Positions 1 through 8,284 of a stretch of 64,000 bases of DNA are shown here, in pieces (positions within the stretch are counted from its first letter, which is position 1; the number at the start of each line of letters is the position of its first letter). The stretch is from the NCBI RefSeq assembly GCF_003288845.1, contig NZ_NHYN01000004.1, positions 1 through 64,000 of the forward strand. Reading direction: 5' to 3'. The notes under the pieces were generated by a model. That model had not been told where the DNA came from. It saw only the letters and a list, made by a program, of their open reading frames with translations, and searched no databases. The position numbers and the translations under genes are program-made. This DNA is from Helicobacter monodelphidis (GTDB lineage: Bacteria; Campylobacterota; Campylobacteria; Campylobacterales; Helicobacteraceae).

Positions 1-972
1 AAAAGAGCCAAATATCCTAGATTCAAATCAAAGAAAAATGCTAGACAATCTTATGCTATTCCGCAAAATATAATCCTTGATAAAGATAAAAAGAAAGTGG
101 TTAATCCTAAATTCAAAGAGGGTATAAGAACTATAATACATAAAGAATTGCCACATAATGCGACTATCAAACAAGCTTTTATATCTTGTGTAGCAGAGGA
201 ATACTATATAGCCCTAAGCTATGAAACAAATGAGCCTATACCTAATCTAAAAGTAGTAGAAAATGCTGTTGGCTTAGATATGGGCTTAGAATCTTTACTG
301 ATAAGAAGTGATGGGATTATTTATCCTAATAAAAAATTCTTACAAGATAAAGAATCTAAACTTATCAAATTACAAAGGAGATTAAGCAGAAAGAAAAAAG
401 GCTCAAACAATAGAGTTAAAGCAATTAAAAAAGTAGCGAAAGCTCACTTAAAAATCAAAAGGGCAAGAGAAGACTATTTACATAAAATCACAAATGAGAT
501 AACCAATCAATATGATTTTATCGGTGTAGAAACTCTCAATGTAAAAGGCTTAATTAGAAACAAATACTTATCTAAAAGTATTGCTAATGTTGCTTGGAGT
601 AAAATTTTACAAATGCTAACATACAAAGCAGAGCAAAAAGGAAAAACACTTATGCAAATTAATAAGTTTTTTCCTAGTTCTCAAATATGTAGTCATTGTG
701 GTAGTAATACAGGTAAAAAGCCTTTATATATAAGGCACTTCACTTGTCCATTTTGCAACACAAAACATCATAGAGACTTAAATGCTAGTATAAATATAAG
801 AAATTATGCACTAGGAATCATTGATGATAGGTATAAAATAAAATTAGATAAATCTAGGGTAGGGATTACCCGAAGTTACGCTTGTGGAGATAGCTCTAGC
901 GGGGCATCAAACTATGGAAATATACTAGATACTAGCTATCTATCGTTGAAACAAGAAGCCCACCTGCTTTAG
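1..972 (+). CDS. tnpB: TnpB (IS200/IS605 OrfB), 5' end outside window
   Basis: RNA-guided nuclease TnpB of an IS200/IS605-family element. The reading frame is open from base 1, so the gene starts upstream of the window; 323 residues are visible. The RuvC-like triad looks intact: Asp in GLDMG, Glu in GVETLNVKG and Asp in HHRDLNAS. Between the last two lies a four-cysteine zinc finger (CSHC then CPFC). The C-terminal tail with ACGDSSSG and LKQEAHLL is typical of IS605 OrfB proteins. A GTG at 97 could be read as a start, but the in-frame upstream sequence (RFKSKK, YAIPQ) is also TnpB-like, so I treat the gene as truncated only by the window edge. Whether a tnpA transposase lies upstream cannot be seen. 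Function is family knowledge; motif integrity is seen. Confidence 0.92.
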   Translation, partial: KRAKYPRFKSKKNARQSYAIPQNIILDKDKKKVVNPKFKEGIRTIIHKELPHNATIKQAFISCVAEEYYIALSYETNEPIPNLKVVENAVGLDMGLESLLIRSDGIIYPNKKFLQDKESKLIKLQRRLSRKKKGSNNRVKAIKKVAKAHLKIKRAREDYLHKITNEITNQYDFIGVETLNVKGLIRNKYLSKSIANVAWSKILQMLTYKAEQKGKTLMQINKFFPSSQICSHCGSNTGKKPLYIRHFTCPFCNTKHHRDLNASINIRNYALGIIDDRYKIKLDKSRVGITRSYACGDSSSGASNYGNILDTSYLSLKQEAHLL

Positions 973-980
973 CGGGTGGG
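959..980 (+). other. IS605-type right-end hairpin, putative omega-RNA 3' scaffold
   Basis: A 9-bp stem (CCCACCTGC / GCGGGTGGG, one G-T pair) with a TTTA loop overlaps the tnpB stop codon and is followed by TGATTCACGG. Right ends of IS605-family elements carry such hairpins for TnpA, and the 3' scaffold of the TnpB guide RNA comes from the same bases. If the element ends near 990, the guide would be the roughly 16-20 nt that follow. The hairpin is seen; its role and the exact element end are inferred. Confidence 0.7.
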
Positions 981-994
981 TGATTCACGGTAAG

Positions 995-1135
995 AGTTTT
1001 GGATATGCAAAAGTAAGACTTCCATAATCTTATTTACAAGCTTGTATGCGTGATGGAAATTATTTTGAAATAGAAATTGATTCATTAGGACGAGAAAATC
1101 TTTTTGGCTACCCTGATATATTTATAAAACCTTAA
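995..1135 (+). pseudogene. Gene remnant next to the IS end
   Basis: A short open stretch reads SFGYAKVRLP, a stop at 1025, then a piece from an ATG at 1046 containing MRDGNYFEIEIDSLGREN and ending FGYPDIFIKP with a TAA at 1133-1135. It has the look of the C-terminal end of a protein interrupted by the IS insertion plus one in-frame stop. I do not recognise the family. There is no clear ribosome binding site for the ATG. It could also be non-coding DNA that happens to read well. Confidence 0.35.
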
Positions 1136-1161
1136 AGTATATCATTTCTTTTGGCTTAAGA

Positions 1162-1374
1162 TTAAGTCAAGAGAAATGAAGCAAGTATAAATCCAATACT
1201 TGCGAGATGAAGCACGATGATAGAGATAATCTTCGCCCATTTGGAACGCAAACTCTCATAGTAGATAAATTCTATTACCTTTATTTGCTTGTTGTGTTGA
1301 TGAAAATTTTGATTTGGAGAATCTTGATTGCTATATTTTTGATTGATAGATTCTTTAATTTTGAGATTCCACAA
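1162..1374 (-). CDS. Small hypothetical membrane protein
   Basis: 70 residues starting with TTG. The first 40 residues are polar and rich in Gln and Asn; the last 25 or so form one hydrophobic segment (IISIIVLHLASIGFILASF), so this would be a tail-anchored single-span protein. It lies 46 bp behind the orphan methylase, same strand, and could be co-transcribed. No good Shine-Dalgarno precedes the TTG and the family is unknown to me, so it may be a gene remnant in the island. Seen: frame and membrane segment. Everything else is open. Confidence 0.35.
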   Translation of the reverse strand: MWNLKIKESINQKYSNQDSPNQNFHQHNKQIKVIEFIYYESLRSKWAKIISIIVLHLASIGFILASFLLT

Positions 1375-1420
1375 TCTTAGAATCTAGCTTTGTTATCATA
1401 GTTTTGATAGTGATTTTGCA

Positions 1421-2599
1421 TTATTTCTCCTTATTTTTGGATTGAAATATATGAAAGCTAGAATCTAGCATTGTATTCTCCAAGCTTCTTTGTGAAAACA
1501 AAAATCGCCCATCACACACAAAGCCAAGCTCCTGCCAATCGGTATTATTAAGCTTATCACACACATCTTGCAATATTATAGAATCCACTTGAAATGTTGG
1601 AAAAATCGCTAGAATCGAGCCATCATAAGCCTTACACGAATGCAAGAAAAAAGGCTTAGTATTGCGTGTTTTGGTATTAACATAAATGCGTGGCAAGTCG
1701 CTTTTGAAATAATCTCTCCCCCATTCCCACCAATTTGTTTCACTAAACTTTTTGATTTTTCGCTGCATAAGACGCGCTTTGAACCCTTGCAAATACTCGC
1801 ACTCCCTGCCATATTCGCCATAAATCATTCGCTTAGTTGTGCCATTTTTGCAAGTTTGTGAGCCTACAAACTCTACATTCCCCCATTTTTCACTCACAAA
1901 GATAGAATCTGCCCCACTCACCGCCCCAACTTTCACGAAAAATAAAGAATAAAAAGGGATTGTATAGGATTTCTTAGTGAAGAGAATCTGCCCATTTATG
2001 CAGGAGAAATCCTTTAGGCATTGCGTTTTACGCATAAAATTACCCTTTTCAAATCGCCATATTATGCAGTTTGGCTGGGCTTTGTGAAAAATCTTTTTAT
2101 CTCCTAGCTCGATATAGTGCGTGATACTTCCTTGCTGATAGAGGAATTCATTCAGCTTTACACTTGCAGTGCTTTTTAGAAAGTCTCTTGGCGTGATAAA
2201 AATAAGCTCCCCGCCATTATTTAAATGCAAAATACACTTATAAATAAAAAATAGATAGAGGTTGCTCCTCTCATCAAACAAGGACATATAAGGCTCTAAA
2301 AGCTCTTTTGTAGATTCTATAATATCTTGGAATCGCACATAAGGAGGATTGCCGATAATAGTGTCAAATTTTTCACTTACAGGATAGCTAAAAAAATCAA
2401 GTCGCAAAGATTCCTTGCAAGCGATACGAGAATCTAGCTCAAGTCCTATTGTATTGCTACTAGGCAGATTCTTCAAAAACGCTCCATCTCCGCAGCTAGG
2501 CTCTAAAAATCGCCCATTATTTTTCACAAGGGTGAGCATATCACTTACAATATGTGGCGGGGTAAAAACCTGCCCTAAGCGTTCGATATTACGATTCAT
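1421..2599 (-). CDS. Gamma-type N6-adenine DNA methyltransferase, orphan
   Basis: 392-residue SAM-dependent DNA methyltransferase. Near the N-terminus GQVFTPP is followed by the SAM-binding motif FLEPSCGDGAFL (motif I) and by the catalytic IIGNPPYVRF (motif IV, NPPY) at about residue 82-91, so the target is an adenine N6. This order (I before IV) with a long C-terminal target-recognition part (SNLYLFF, FITPRDFLKS) is as in M.TaqI / Eco57I-type gamma enzymes. It starts 14 bp after the HNH endonuclease gene stops, on the same strand, so it is probably in the same transcript although it is not needed for the cassette. No nuclease domain is visible in it. It could protect a different site or be the relic of another system. 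Confidence 0.85.
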   Translation of the reverse strand: MNRNIERLGQVFTPPHIVSDMLTLVKNNGRFLEPSCGDGAFLKNLPSSNTIGLELDSRIACKESLRLDFFSYPVSEKFDTIIGNPPYVRFQDIIESTKELLEPYMSLFDERSNLYLFFIYKCILHLNNGGELIFITPRDFLKSTASVKLNEFLYQQGSITHYIELGDKKIFHKAQPNCIIWRFEKGNFMRKTQCLKDFSCINGQILFTKKSYTIPFYSLFFVKVGAVSGADSIFVSEKWGNVEFVGSQTCKNGTTKRMIYGEYGRECEYLQGFKARLMQRKIKKFSETNWWEWGRDYFKSDLPRIYVNTKTRNTKPFFLHSCKAYDGSILAIFPTFQVDSIILQDVCDKLNNTDWQELGFVCDGRFLFSQRSLENTMLDSSFHIFQSKNKEK

Positions 2600-2613
2600 A
2601 AAAATCCAGTCAG

Positions 2614-3717
2614 TTAAAATTTGTATTTTTTATTATCATTAAAAACATTATTTCTATGATATTGTAAGTATTCCAGTCGTTTTTGGGTAAGATACTTTGA
2701 GTTTAATTTCTTGTTTGATAAATACTCTTTTAACTTTGAATCTAAATTTTTAGCACAGATAATTTTGCCACTATCATCGAAGCTTATCCAACCATTATCA
2801 AATAAATAATCCATATTTTTAGACAATAAAAGCCCATTATTATAGTCAAATTGTTCTATTTCATTACAACTTATAAATGGCTTAATATGTGACGCTATAA
2901 GGCTTGGGTATTTTAAATTTTCTACAAAGCATACAATATCATTGTTTACAATTTTACTTTCATTAAAAAGGTCAAATTTATATAAAAGTTGCTTATACGG
3001 ATCCCTGCCTTTTGTTACTTCACTATCAGTAATTTTTTGTTTTTCTAGTGTTATTTCATTTTTATCGTTTATATAAATACCTGTTAACACATTAACACAT
3101 ATATTCCACAAATAATTAAGCTGATTGTATTTTTTGTCACTTGTGTTTTTGTCTATTGTCTTTTGAGTTATTAAATCCAACTCATTTTGCATTATATATT
3201 CTTTTTGGCTTACATCTTGTTCCATTAAAGCCATAAGATTTTGTTTTGTTAGTGTTTTGCAGTATTGCATTGTTTTAATCAAAAAGTTTATTTCTTTTGC
3301 ATTGCTAGGTTTACTAACAGAGCGACAAAAACTAGCGTTATCATACATTATTTCAGAGTAGATTCGGCGTTTTCTTTCTTTATCATTTTCATTTAAAAAC
3401 TCTTTTGTTTTGTAATGATAGGATTGTAAAAAATTGTTTATAAAACCAAGTTTTAAAAATTGATTTATTGATTTTCTTGTTGAGGCATAATTATTTTTTG
3501 GATTAAAATTAAAAACTTGATTCTGTAAAACCTTATAGAGACTTTGAAATTCTTTATAAAGTGCTTTATTTTGTTTATTTAAATTGGCATATTTATTCAT
3601 ATCATTATTATCTATAAAATCTACTATAATTTGCAAACATTGATTAAATTTATCGCTTGTAAAATCACTATACTCAAGAGTAAGTTGCCAATAATCTTCG
3701 TAACTTTGCGTTATCAT
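2614..3717 (-). CDS. HNH-family restriction endonuclease
   Basis: 367 residues. The N-terminal two thirds are helical, Lys/Asn-rich and not recognisable. Residues around 275-320 carry the HNH_2 pattern: ASHIKPF, then NNGLLLSKNMDYLFDNGWIS, in which the His of SHIKP, the Asn before GLLL and the Asp of MDYLFD are the expected metal and catalytic residues. The start has a clear site (AAGGGGCAGAA before ATG) and lies 9 bp behind the m6A methylase. Position next to an m5C and a D12 methylase makes it the nuclease of a type II system. HNH nucleases of this kind cut in MnlI- and HphI-type enzymes (recalled). Very AT-rich coding, unlike ilvD upstream, fits horizontal transfer. Confidence 0.8.
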   Translation of the reverse strand: MITQSYEDYWQLTLEYSDFTSDKFNQCLQIIVDFIDNNDMNKYANLNKQNKALYKEFQSLYKVLQNQVFNFNPKNNYASTRKSINQFLKLGFINNFLQSYHYKTKEFLNENDKERKRRIYSEIMYDNASFCRSVSKPSNAKEINFLIKTMQYCKTLTKQNLMALMEQDVSQKEYIMQNELDLITQKTIDKNTSDKKYNQLNYLWNICVNVLTGIYINDKNEITLEKQKITDSEVTKGRDPYKQLLYKFDLFNESKIVNNDIVCFVENLKYPSLIASHIKPFISCNEIEQFDYNNGLLLSKNMDYLFDNGWISFDDSGKIICAKNLDSKLKEYLSNKKLNSKYLTQKRLEYLQYHRNNVFNDNKKYKF

Positions 3718-3726
3718 TTCTGCCCC

Positions 3727-4740
3727 TTAAATTTCAAGTATCATAAGTATTTCATTGTGTATGTTTTTATTTTCTTTACCTGTTACCTTATAGGTATGTG
3801 TGGTTTGAAAAATTTCTATGTTTTTACATTCATTTTGTAAAAAATTTTGTAGCTCATAAACACTTGGTTTGCATCTATTATTTAAGCTAATTGCCACAAG
3901 ATTTGTAATATTTTTAGATTCTATAATTAACATTTTTATATTTTGTAAAAAATTTTCAGTTTTTGTAAAATCTAAAAAATTGCTAATATTTTTATTTAAC
4001 ATTTTATCAAATCCACCATAAAACCCAATATAATTATTCATTGTAGATGGATATGGAGGGTCAATATAAATCAAATCTATTCTTTCATTGCCTACCGATA
4101 AATTTTTAAGCAAGCTTAGCGAATCCAAATGAAATGCTTTATTGTTTTGATTGTTATCAAATATAGCATTATTGTAATCACTCAATTCTTTTTTTATATG
4201 TGTTAAAAATGGTTGATTATGGTATGCTCTGCGTCTTTTATATTTTTTGTAGCTTAGTTCCTCATCTCTAAATTTCACTATTTCCTCCCACTTTATTGTC
4301 ATTCGTGAATAGGGTATTTTTCGTATCATAGAGCGTCGAAGTAATGCCAAAAATAAGTAATTTTGATATTCTTTTAATGTCTTAGAATAATTGATAAGAT
4401 TGACCAATTCTCTTACTTCGTGTTCAAAATAAAGTTTATCAATCATCCATTTTAGATTTTCAAAATCTTTAATATTAAAAAAGTCATCTATTTTTTTTAA
4501 GTCTAGCTTTAATTTATCATTCTTATTTTCAATTAACGCCTTTGCTAAAACAAAATTTGAATATAAAATATCATTTGAATACACATGAAAATCTTGTTTT
4601 TTAAGTACATAAGACACAGAGCAACCACCACAAAATAAATCTAGCACCTTTCCATTTTTTATAGGTAAATTCTCAATAATCCAACTAGCAACTTTTAATT
4701 TATTGCCTATGTAGTTTACCTTAGGATAGAGTTTTGTCAA
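3727..4740 (-). CDS. D12-class (Dam-like) N6-adenine DNA methyltransferase
   Basis: 337 residues, alpha/D12-type enzyme. Motif X-like NYIGNKLKVASWI stands at residue 9-21 (Dam has a K-W-A-G-G-K version), motif I is LDLFCGGCSVSY at about 33-44, and the catalytic motif IV is LIYIDPPYP at about 223-231. Translation starts with TTG at 4740, inside the last codons of the m5C methylase gene (20-bp overlap), with AAGGA about 7 nt upstream; translational coupling is likely. With the neighbouring m5C methylase it probably protects the two strands of an asymmetric site. Recognition sequence cannot be read from the gene. Confidence 0.85.
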   Translation of the reverse strand: MTKLYPKVNYIGNKLKVASWIIENLPIKNGKVLDLFCGGCSVSYVLKKQDFHVYSNDILYSNFVLAKALIENKNDKLKLDLKKIDDFFNIKDFENLKWMIDKLYFEHEVRELVNLINYSKTLKEYQNYLFLALLRRSMIRKIPYSRMTIKWEEIVKFRDEELSYKKYKRRRAYHNQPFLTHIKKELSDYNNAIFDNNQNNKAFHLDSLSLLKNLSVGNERIDLIYIDPPYPSTMNNYIGFYGGFDKMLNKNISNFLDFTKTENFLQNIKMLIIESKNITNLVAISLNNRCKPSVYELQNFLQNECKNIEIFQTTHTYKVTGKENKNIHNEILMILEI

Positions 4741-5719
4741 AGTAAATCCTTACTTGATTTGCAATTTGTTTGGCTAGAAGTGGTGGCACTGCATTACCAA
4801 TTTGTTGTTGAATATCAATAGAGTTGCCATAAAATATAAAATTATCAGGGAAACTTTGAATTCTGGCTAACTCCCTAGCACTTAATGCCCTATTTTGAGC
4901 ATAGTGAAATACCTTTCTCATATCTCCTGTTATAGGTATTGATGGTTCTTTGCTGTTATATCTTATATATTTTCTTATATCGCCGCTTTTTGGTCGTAGC
5001 TCATTTGGTATACACTCTCTGCCACAGCCATCTTTGACAAAACTCATTTTTTCTAACATTTGTTTTGAATGCACCATTGCATTATGATTTGAAATTGTAG
5101 AGTTTTCGCCACTTTTTAGTGGTGGCAAATCATCTATGCACTCTTTTATGCTAATTTTTTTATTGTGCTTTTTTGGAAAATTAAATCCTTTATTTTTGGT
5201 CCCTACAATAAAAATTCTATTGCGATTTTGTGCCACACCATAATCACTAGCATTTAAAATGTCAACATGTAAAATATATCCTAAATCTAAAAAAGCACTT
5301 TTTATTGAATTTAATGTTTTTCCTCTATTGTGTCGTTTGAGTGTTGCTACATTTTCCATGATAAAAATTTGAGGTTTTATTATCTTTACAAATTCCAAAT
5401 ATGATAGAAACAAATCATTGCGAGAATCTTTTATTTCTCGTCTGCCAATTTTCCCAGCAAGTGAAAAACCTTGACAAGGTGGTCCTCCAATAATCACATT
5501 AAAATGATATGTATTTTGCAATTCTTGTATCTCTTCTGAAGTGAAACTTGATATATCTCTATCTAAATGTTGAATATGTGGAAAATTTTTACAATAAGTT
5601 TCGCTTAACTTCTGATTATTGTCTATAGATAGCAAAATATTACATTGTTCTACTTGTGAAAATCCAAGCGAAAATCCACCTGCACCACTAAATAAATCTA
5701 ATATTCTACACTTGCCCAT
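4721..5719 (-). CDS. C5-cytosine DNA methyltransferase
   Basis: 332 residues from the ATG at 5719. All landmark motifs are there in order: I (ILDLFSGAGGFSLGF), IV (GGPPCQGFSLAG, catalytic Cys), VI (FIMENVATL), VIII (VAQNRNRIFIVG), IX (ARELARIQSFPDNF) and X (QQQIGNAVPPLLA). A longer frame reaches 5761, but GGAG lies 10 nt before the ATG at 5719 and homologous enzymes begin just before motif I, so I choose the shorter form. The start is only 4 bp behind the ilvD stop, and the GGAG lies within the last ilvD codons. First gene of the restriction-modification cassette; probably transcribed from the ilvD promoter. Confidence 0.93.
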   Translation of the reverse strand: MGKCRILDLFSGAGGFSLGFSQVEQCNILLSIDNNQKLSETYCKNFPHIQHLDRDISSFTSEEIQELQNTYHFNVIIGGPPCQGFSLAGKIGRREIKDSRNDLFLSYLEFVKIIKPQIFIMENVATLKRHNRGKTLNSIKSAFLDLGYILHVDILNASDYGVAQNRNRIFIVGTKNKGFNFPKKHNKKISIKECIDDLPPLKSGENSTISNHNAMVHSKQMLEKMSFVKDGCGRECIPNELRPKSGDIRKYIRYNSKEPSIPITGDMRKVFHYAQNRALSARELARIQSFPDNFIFYGNSIDIQQQIGNAVPPLLAKQIANQVRIYFDKTLS

Positions 5720-5723
5720 ATTC

Positions 5724-7418
5724 TCACAACTCCGTTTTGAGCACCGCACCATTTGCCGCATTGCTTACAAGCAAAGCATAGCGTTTGAGCCACTTGCCTT
5801 GCACCTCCTTTTTGATAGGCTTCCACTTCGCTTTGCGAGATTCTATGGTTGCAGAATCCACGAGCAATTCAAGGCTTCCTTGCGATACAGATATGCGGAT
5901 AGTATCGCCATCTTGAATAAGTCCTATCAAGCCTCCTTCCGCAGCTTCCGGGCTGATATGCCCTATACACGCTCCCCTTGTCGCTCCGCTAAATCGCCCA
6001 TCGGTGATGAGGGCGACAGATTCGCCAAGCCCCATTCCCATAATAAGGCTTGTTGGGCTTAGCATTTCTTGCATTCCGGGTCCCCCACGCGGTCCCTCAT
6101 AGCGGATAACCACGACATTACCCGCCTTGACTTTTCCCCCTGCGATACCTTTAATCGCCTCATCTTGCGAGTTAAAGCACACGGCTTTGCCCTCAAATTC
6201 CTTCATAGATTCTGCAACTGCAGCGACTTTGAGCACCGCACCTTGTGTGGCGAGATTGCCATAGAGGATTTTTAATCCGCCCACTTGCGAATATGCCTCT
6301 TCATTGTGGCGGATAATATGAGAATCTAGAATCTCCGCGTTTTTAATCCGCTCCTCCAAAGTCTCGCCCGTGATAGTGAGGGCGTCAAGGTGGAGGATAG
6401 AATTTCCTCTTTTACTGACTTCATTCATGACAGCATTCACTCCCCCCGCACGATTAATATCCTCCATATGCACACTACTTAGTGCCGGTGCGATTTTGGC
6501 GATATGGGCGACTTTTGTCGCGATGTCATTAATATTTGATAGCTCGAAGTCTGTCTCTGCCTCTTTGGCAATGGCAAGCATGTGAAGCACGGTATTGGTG
6601 CTTCCGCCCATCGCCATATCCACGACAAAGGCATTGTGAATGGCTTTGAAGTTCAAAATATTGCGGAGTTTGAATTTCTCGCTTAAGGTAGAATCTAGGG
6701 CGATTTGGACGATTCTTCTTGCGGCTTTGCGGAGCAATTCCTCACGCTCTTTCGTAAGGGCGGGAATCGTGCCATTGCCCGGTAGGGCGATACCCATCGC
6801 TTCACAAAGCGTATTCATTGAGTTTGCAGTAAACATTCCGCTACAACTCCCACCACTCGGACAGGCTTTGCATTCTATCTCATGCAGTCTTTTTTCATCA
6901 ATCTTGCCACTTGCAAACTCACCTACTGCCTCAAATGCAGAGTTCAAATCAAGTGCAGTGCCGTCCTCTAAGCGTCCAGCGAGCATAGGACCGCCACTCA
7001 CAAAGATTGTCGGCACATTCACACGCAACGCACCCATAATCATACCCGGCACGATTTTGTCGCAGTTTGGGATACAAATCATCGCATCAAGTGCGTGGGC
7101 ATTCATTACAGATTCTATACTATCGGCGATGAGTTCGCGACTAGGGAGCGAATAGAGCATTCCACTATGCCCCATAGCGATACCATCATCGACACCAATC
7201 GTATTAAACTCAAATGGCACAGCTCCTGCTTTGCGGATTTCCTCTTTGATAATGCGTCCATATTCTTGCAAAAAGAAATGTCCCGGAATAATGTCAATGT
7301 AGCTATTTGCCACACCGATAAAAGGTTTAGAAAAATCCTCATCTTTCAAACCTGTGGCACGCAATAAACTCCTGTGCGGGGCTTTTTGGTAACCTTTTTT
7401 GATAATATCACTTCGCAT
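5724..7418 (-). CDS. ilvD: Dihydroxy-acid dehydratase IlvD
   Basis: 564 residues, normal family length. Converts 2,3-dihydroxy-isovalerate and its C6 analogue to the 2-keto acids in valine, leucine and isoleucine synthesis. Iron-sulfur ligands are in [11 protein letters not shown] and [29 protein letters not shown] and the C-terminal [19 protein letters not shown] are family signatures. Starts with ATG behind AGGAGA. Base composition is clearly richer in G+C than the neighbours on its 3' side, marking the border between chromosome and island. No other branched-chain genes are beside it. Confidence 0.97.
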   Translation of the reverse strand: MRSDIIKKGYQKAPHRSLLRATGLKDEDFSKPFIGVANSYIDIIPGHFFLQEYGRIIKEEIRKAGAVPFEFNTIGVDDGIAMGHSGMLYSLPSRELIADSIESVMNAHALDAMICIPNCDKIVPGMIMGALRVNVPTIFVSGGPMLAGRLEDGTALDLNSAFEAVGEFASGKIDEKRLHEIECKACPSGGSCSGMFTANSMNTLCEAMGIALPGNGTIPALTKEREELLRKAARRIVQIALDSTLSEKFKLRNILNFKAIHNAFVVDMAMGGSTNTVLHMLAIAKEAETDFELSNINDIATKVAHIAKIAPALSSVHMEDINRAGGVNAVMNEVSKRGNSILHLDALTITGETLEERIKNAEILDSHIIRHNEEAYSQVGGLKILYGNLATQGAVLKVAAVAESMKEFEGKAVCFNSQDEAIKGIAGGKVKAGNVVVIRYEGPRGGPGMQEMLSPTSLIMGMGLGESVALITDGRFSGATRGACIGHISPEAAEGGLIGLIQDGDTIRISVSQGSLELLVDSATIESRKAKWKPIKKEVQGKWLKRYALLVSNAANGAVLKTEL

Positions 7419-7445
7419 AGAGTCTCCTTGCTTAAATCATCTCAA

Positions 7446-7451
7446 AGTATA
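7446..7451 (-). promoter_or_regulatory. ilvD: Likely -10 box for ilvD
   Basis: On the minus strand GGTTATACTTTG lies about 30 bp before the ilvD start codon; TATACT is a good vegetative -10 box, with a T-rich stretch upstream as usual for Epsilonproteobacteria, which do not need a -35 box. Leader would be about 20 nt. Confidence 0.45.
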
Positions 7452-7524
7452 ACCAAAAATATTGAAGTCTTGCTTATAGTTACAGAATTAAGGAGATTGT
7501 TTTTATGTGTGGGAAATTCTGAAG

Positions 7525-7541
7525 TTGGAACTATTTTTGCT
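7525..7541 (+). promoter_or_regulatory. Sigma-54 (RpoN) promoter
   Basis: TTGGAACTATTTTTGCT matches the sigma-54 consensus TGGCAC-N5-TTGCW in all but one base, with GG at 7527-7528 and GC at 7539-7540 exactly 10 nt apart. Transcription would start near 7552, leaving a leader of about 28 nt that holds AAAGGAG before the ATG at 7580. In Helicobacter sigma-54 mainly drives mid-class flagellar genes (known). Confidence 0.85.
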
Positions 7542-7579
7542 TTTTTGGGTTAAAACATTTAGACAAAAAGGAGTGGAAT

Positions 7580-8014
7580 ATGGTTAATAATATCAATACT
7601 GCTGCTTCTCAAGTGAAGCAAAATATTGTTCATGACAGCGAACAAAAAAGATATAATCCTCAAGGTGCAATGCTTGAAAGAGAATCTAATGTGAATCTCG
7701 TTGAAAATCTTACACTTGAATCTAGTGGATCAGAGAGTTATGAGATAGAGAAGAAACGCAACACTTTTGGCTTAACGATTCTTGAAGTTATGAGTGATTC
7801 TGAGTATGCTGCTTTTGAACGCATTACAGCTGCGATGACACCGGGTGAGAAAATGCTTGCAGCTCAATCATTGTATCGCTTGACTATTCCTGAAGGAGAG
7901 GTGAATCCTTATCCGCAAGAACAAAAAAATGCGTATGGTAATACTTTAAAGTTTGGTGAAAAATTTGCTAAAGCCATTTGGTGGGGTGATACATCAATGG
8001 ATAAGAGAATCTAA
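7580..8014 (+). CDS. Unknown protein under sigma-54 control, possibly flagellar
   Basis: 144 residues, no signal peptide, no membrane segment, no family I recognise. The first 60 residues are polar and Ser/Glu/Gln-rich; the second half (FGLTILEVMSDSEY, MTPGEKMLAAQSLYRLT, FGEKFAKAIWWG) looks like a small helical domain. AAAGGAG lies 6 nt before the ATG. It is monocistronic: the next feature is a tRNA. The near-perfect sigma-54 promoter in front makes a role in flagellum assembly or a related RpoN function likely, but nothing in the protein itself proves that. Confidence 0.85.
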   Translation: MVNNINTAASQVKQNIVHDSEQKRYNPQGAMLERESNVNLVENLTLESSGSESYEIEKKRNTFGLTILEVMSDSEYAAFERITAAMTPGEKMLAAQSLYRLTIPEGEVNPYPQEQKNAYGNTLKFGEKFAKAIWWGDTSMDKRI

Positions 8015-8145
8015 TCATGAACACTTAGTGAATGCTGCAACTGGAGTGCAACCATGCAAAGGATTGCGATGGAGCATATTGAAAAATAACTTAACTTTAA
8101 GGAAGTTTAGGTTAGAATCCTCCCCCTAGAGATTGTTTTTTGTAT

Positions 8146-8222
8146 GTCAGGGTAGCTCAGCTGGTTAGAGCGCTGGTCTCATAAGCCGGAGGTCGGGAGT
8201 TCAAGTCTCCCCCTTGACACCA
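8146..8222 (+). tRNA. tRNA-Met (CAT anticodon)
   Basis: 77 nt cloverleaf with the CCA end encoded. Acceptor stem GTCAGGG / CCTTGAC pairs fully (one G-T), D-arm GCTCAGCTGGTTAGAGC, anticodon loop CTCATAA with CAT, T-arm with GTTCAAGTC. The first acceptor pair is G-C, so this is not the initiator type. Elongator Met is the natural reading, but a CAT tRNA could be the isoleucine tRNA modified by TilS; the sequence alone does not settle it. Confidence 0.93.
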
Positions 8223-8284
8223 CTATCGGTTTTCCTATTCTTATCTTTTAAATTCTTATAATTAGTATTTGATTGCTTTGTTTC

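Noticed and set aside
1457-1469. Palindrome GCTAGAATCTAGC and many AGAATCT/AGATTCT words in the island
   Set aside because: It lies inside the methylase coding region and the word is common all over the window; looks like general word use of this genome, not a site.
5719-5761. Upstream extension of the m5C methylase
   Set aside because: It lies in ilvD codons, has no motif, and a better ribosome site serves the ATG at 5719.
6640-7155. Long plus-strand frame opposite ilvD
   Set aside because: Shadow of a G+C-richer real gene; no family motif and no start site.
8100-8130. Second tRNA-like T-arm (GGTTAGAATCC) before tRNA-Met
   Set aside because: No cloverleaf can be built around it; more likely the TAGAAT -10 box of the tRNA gene.
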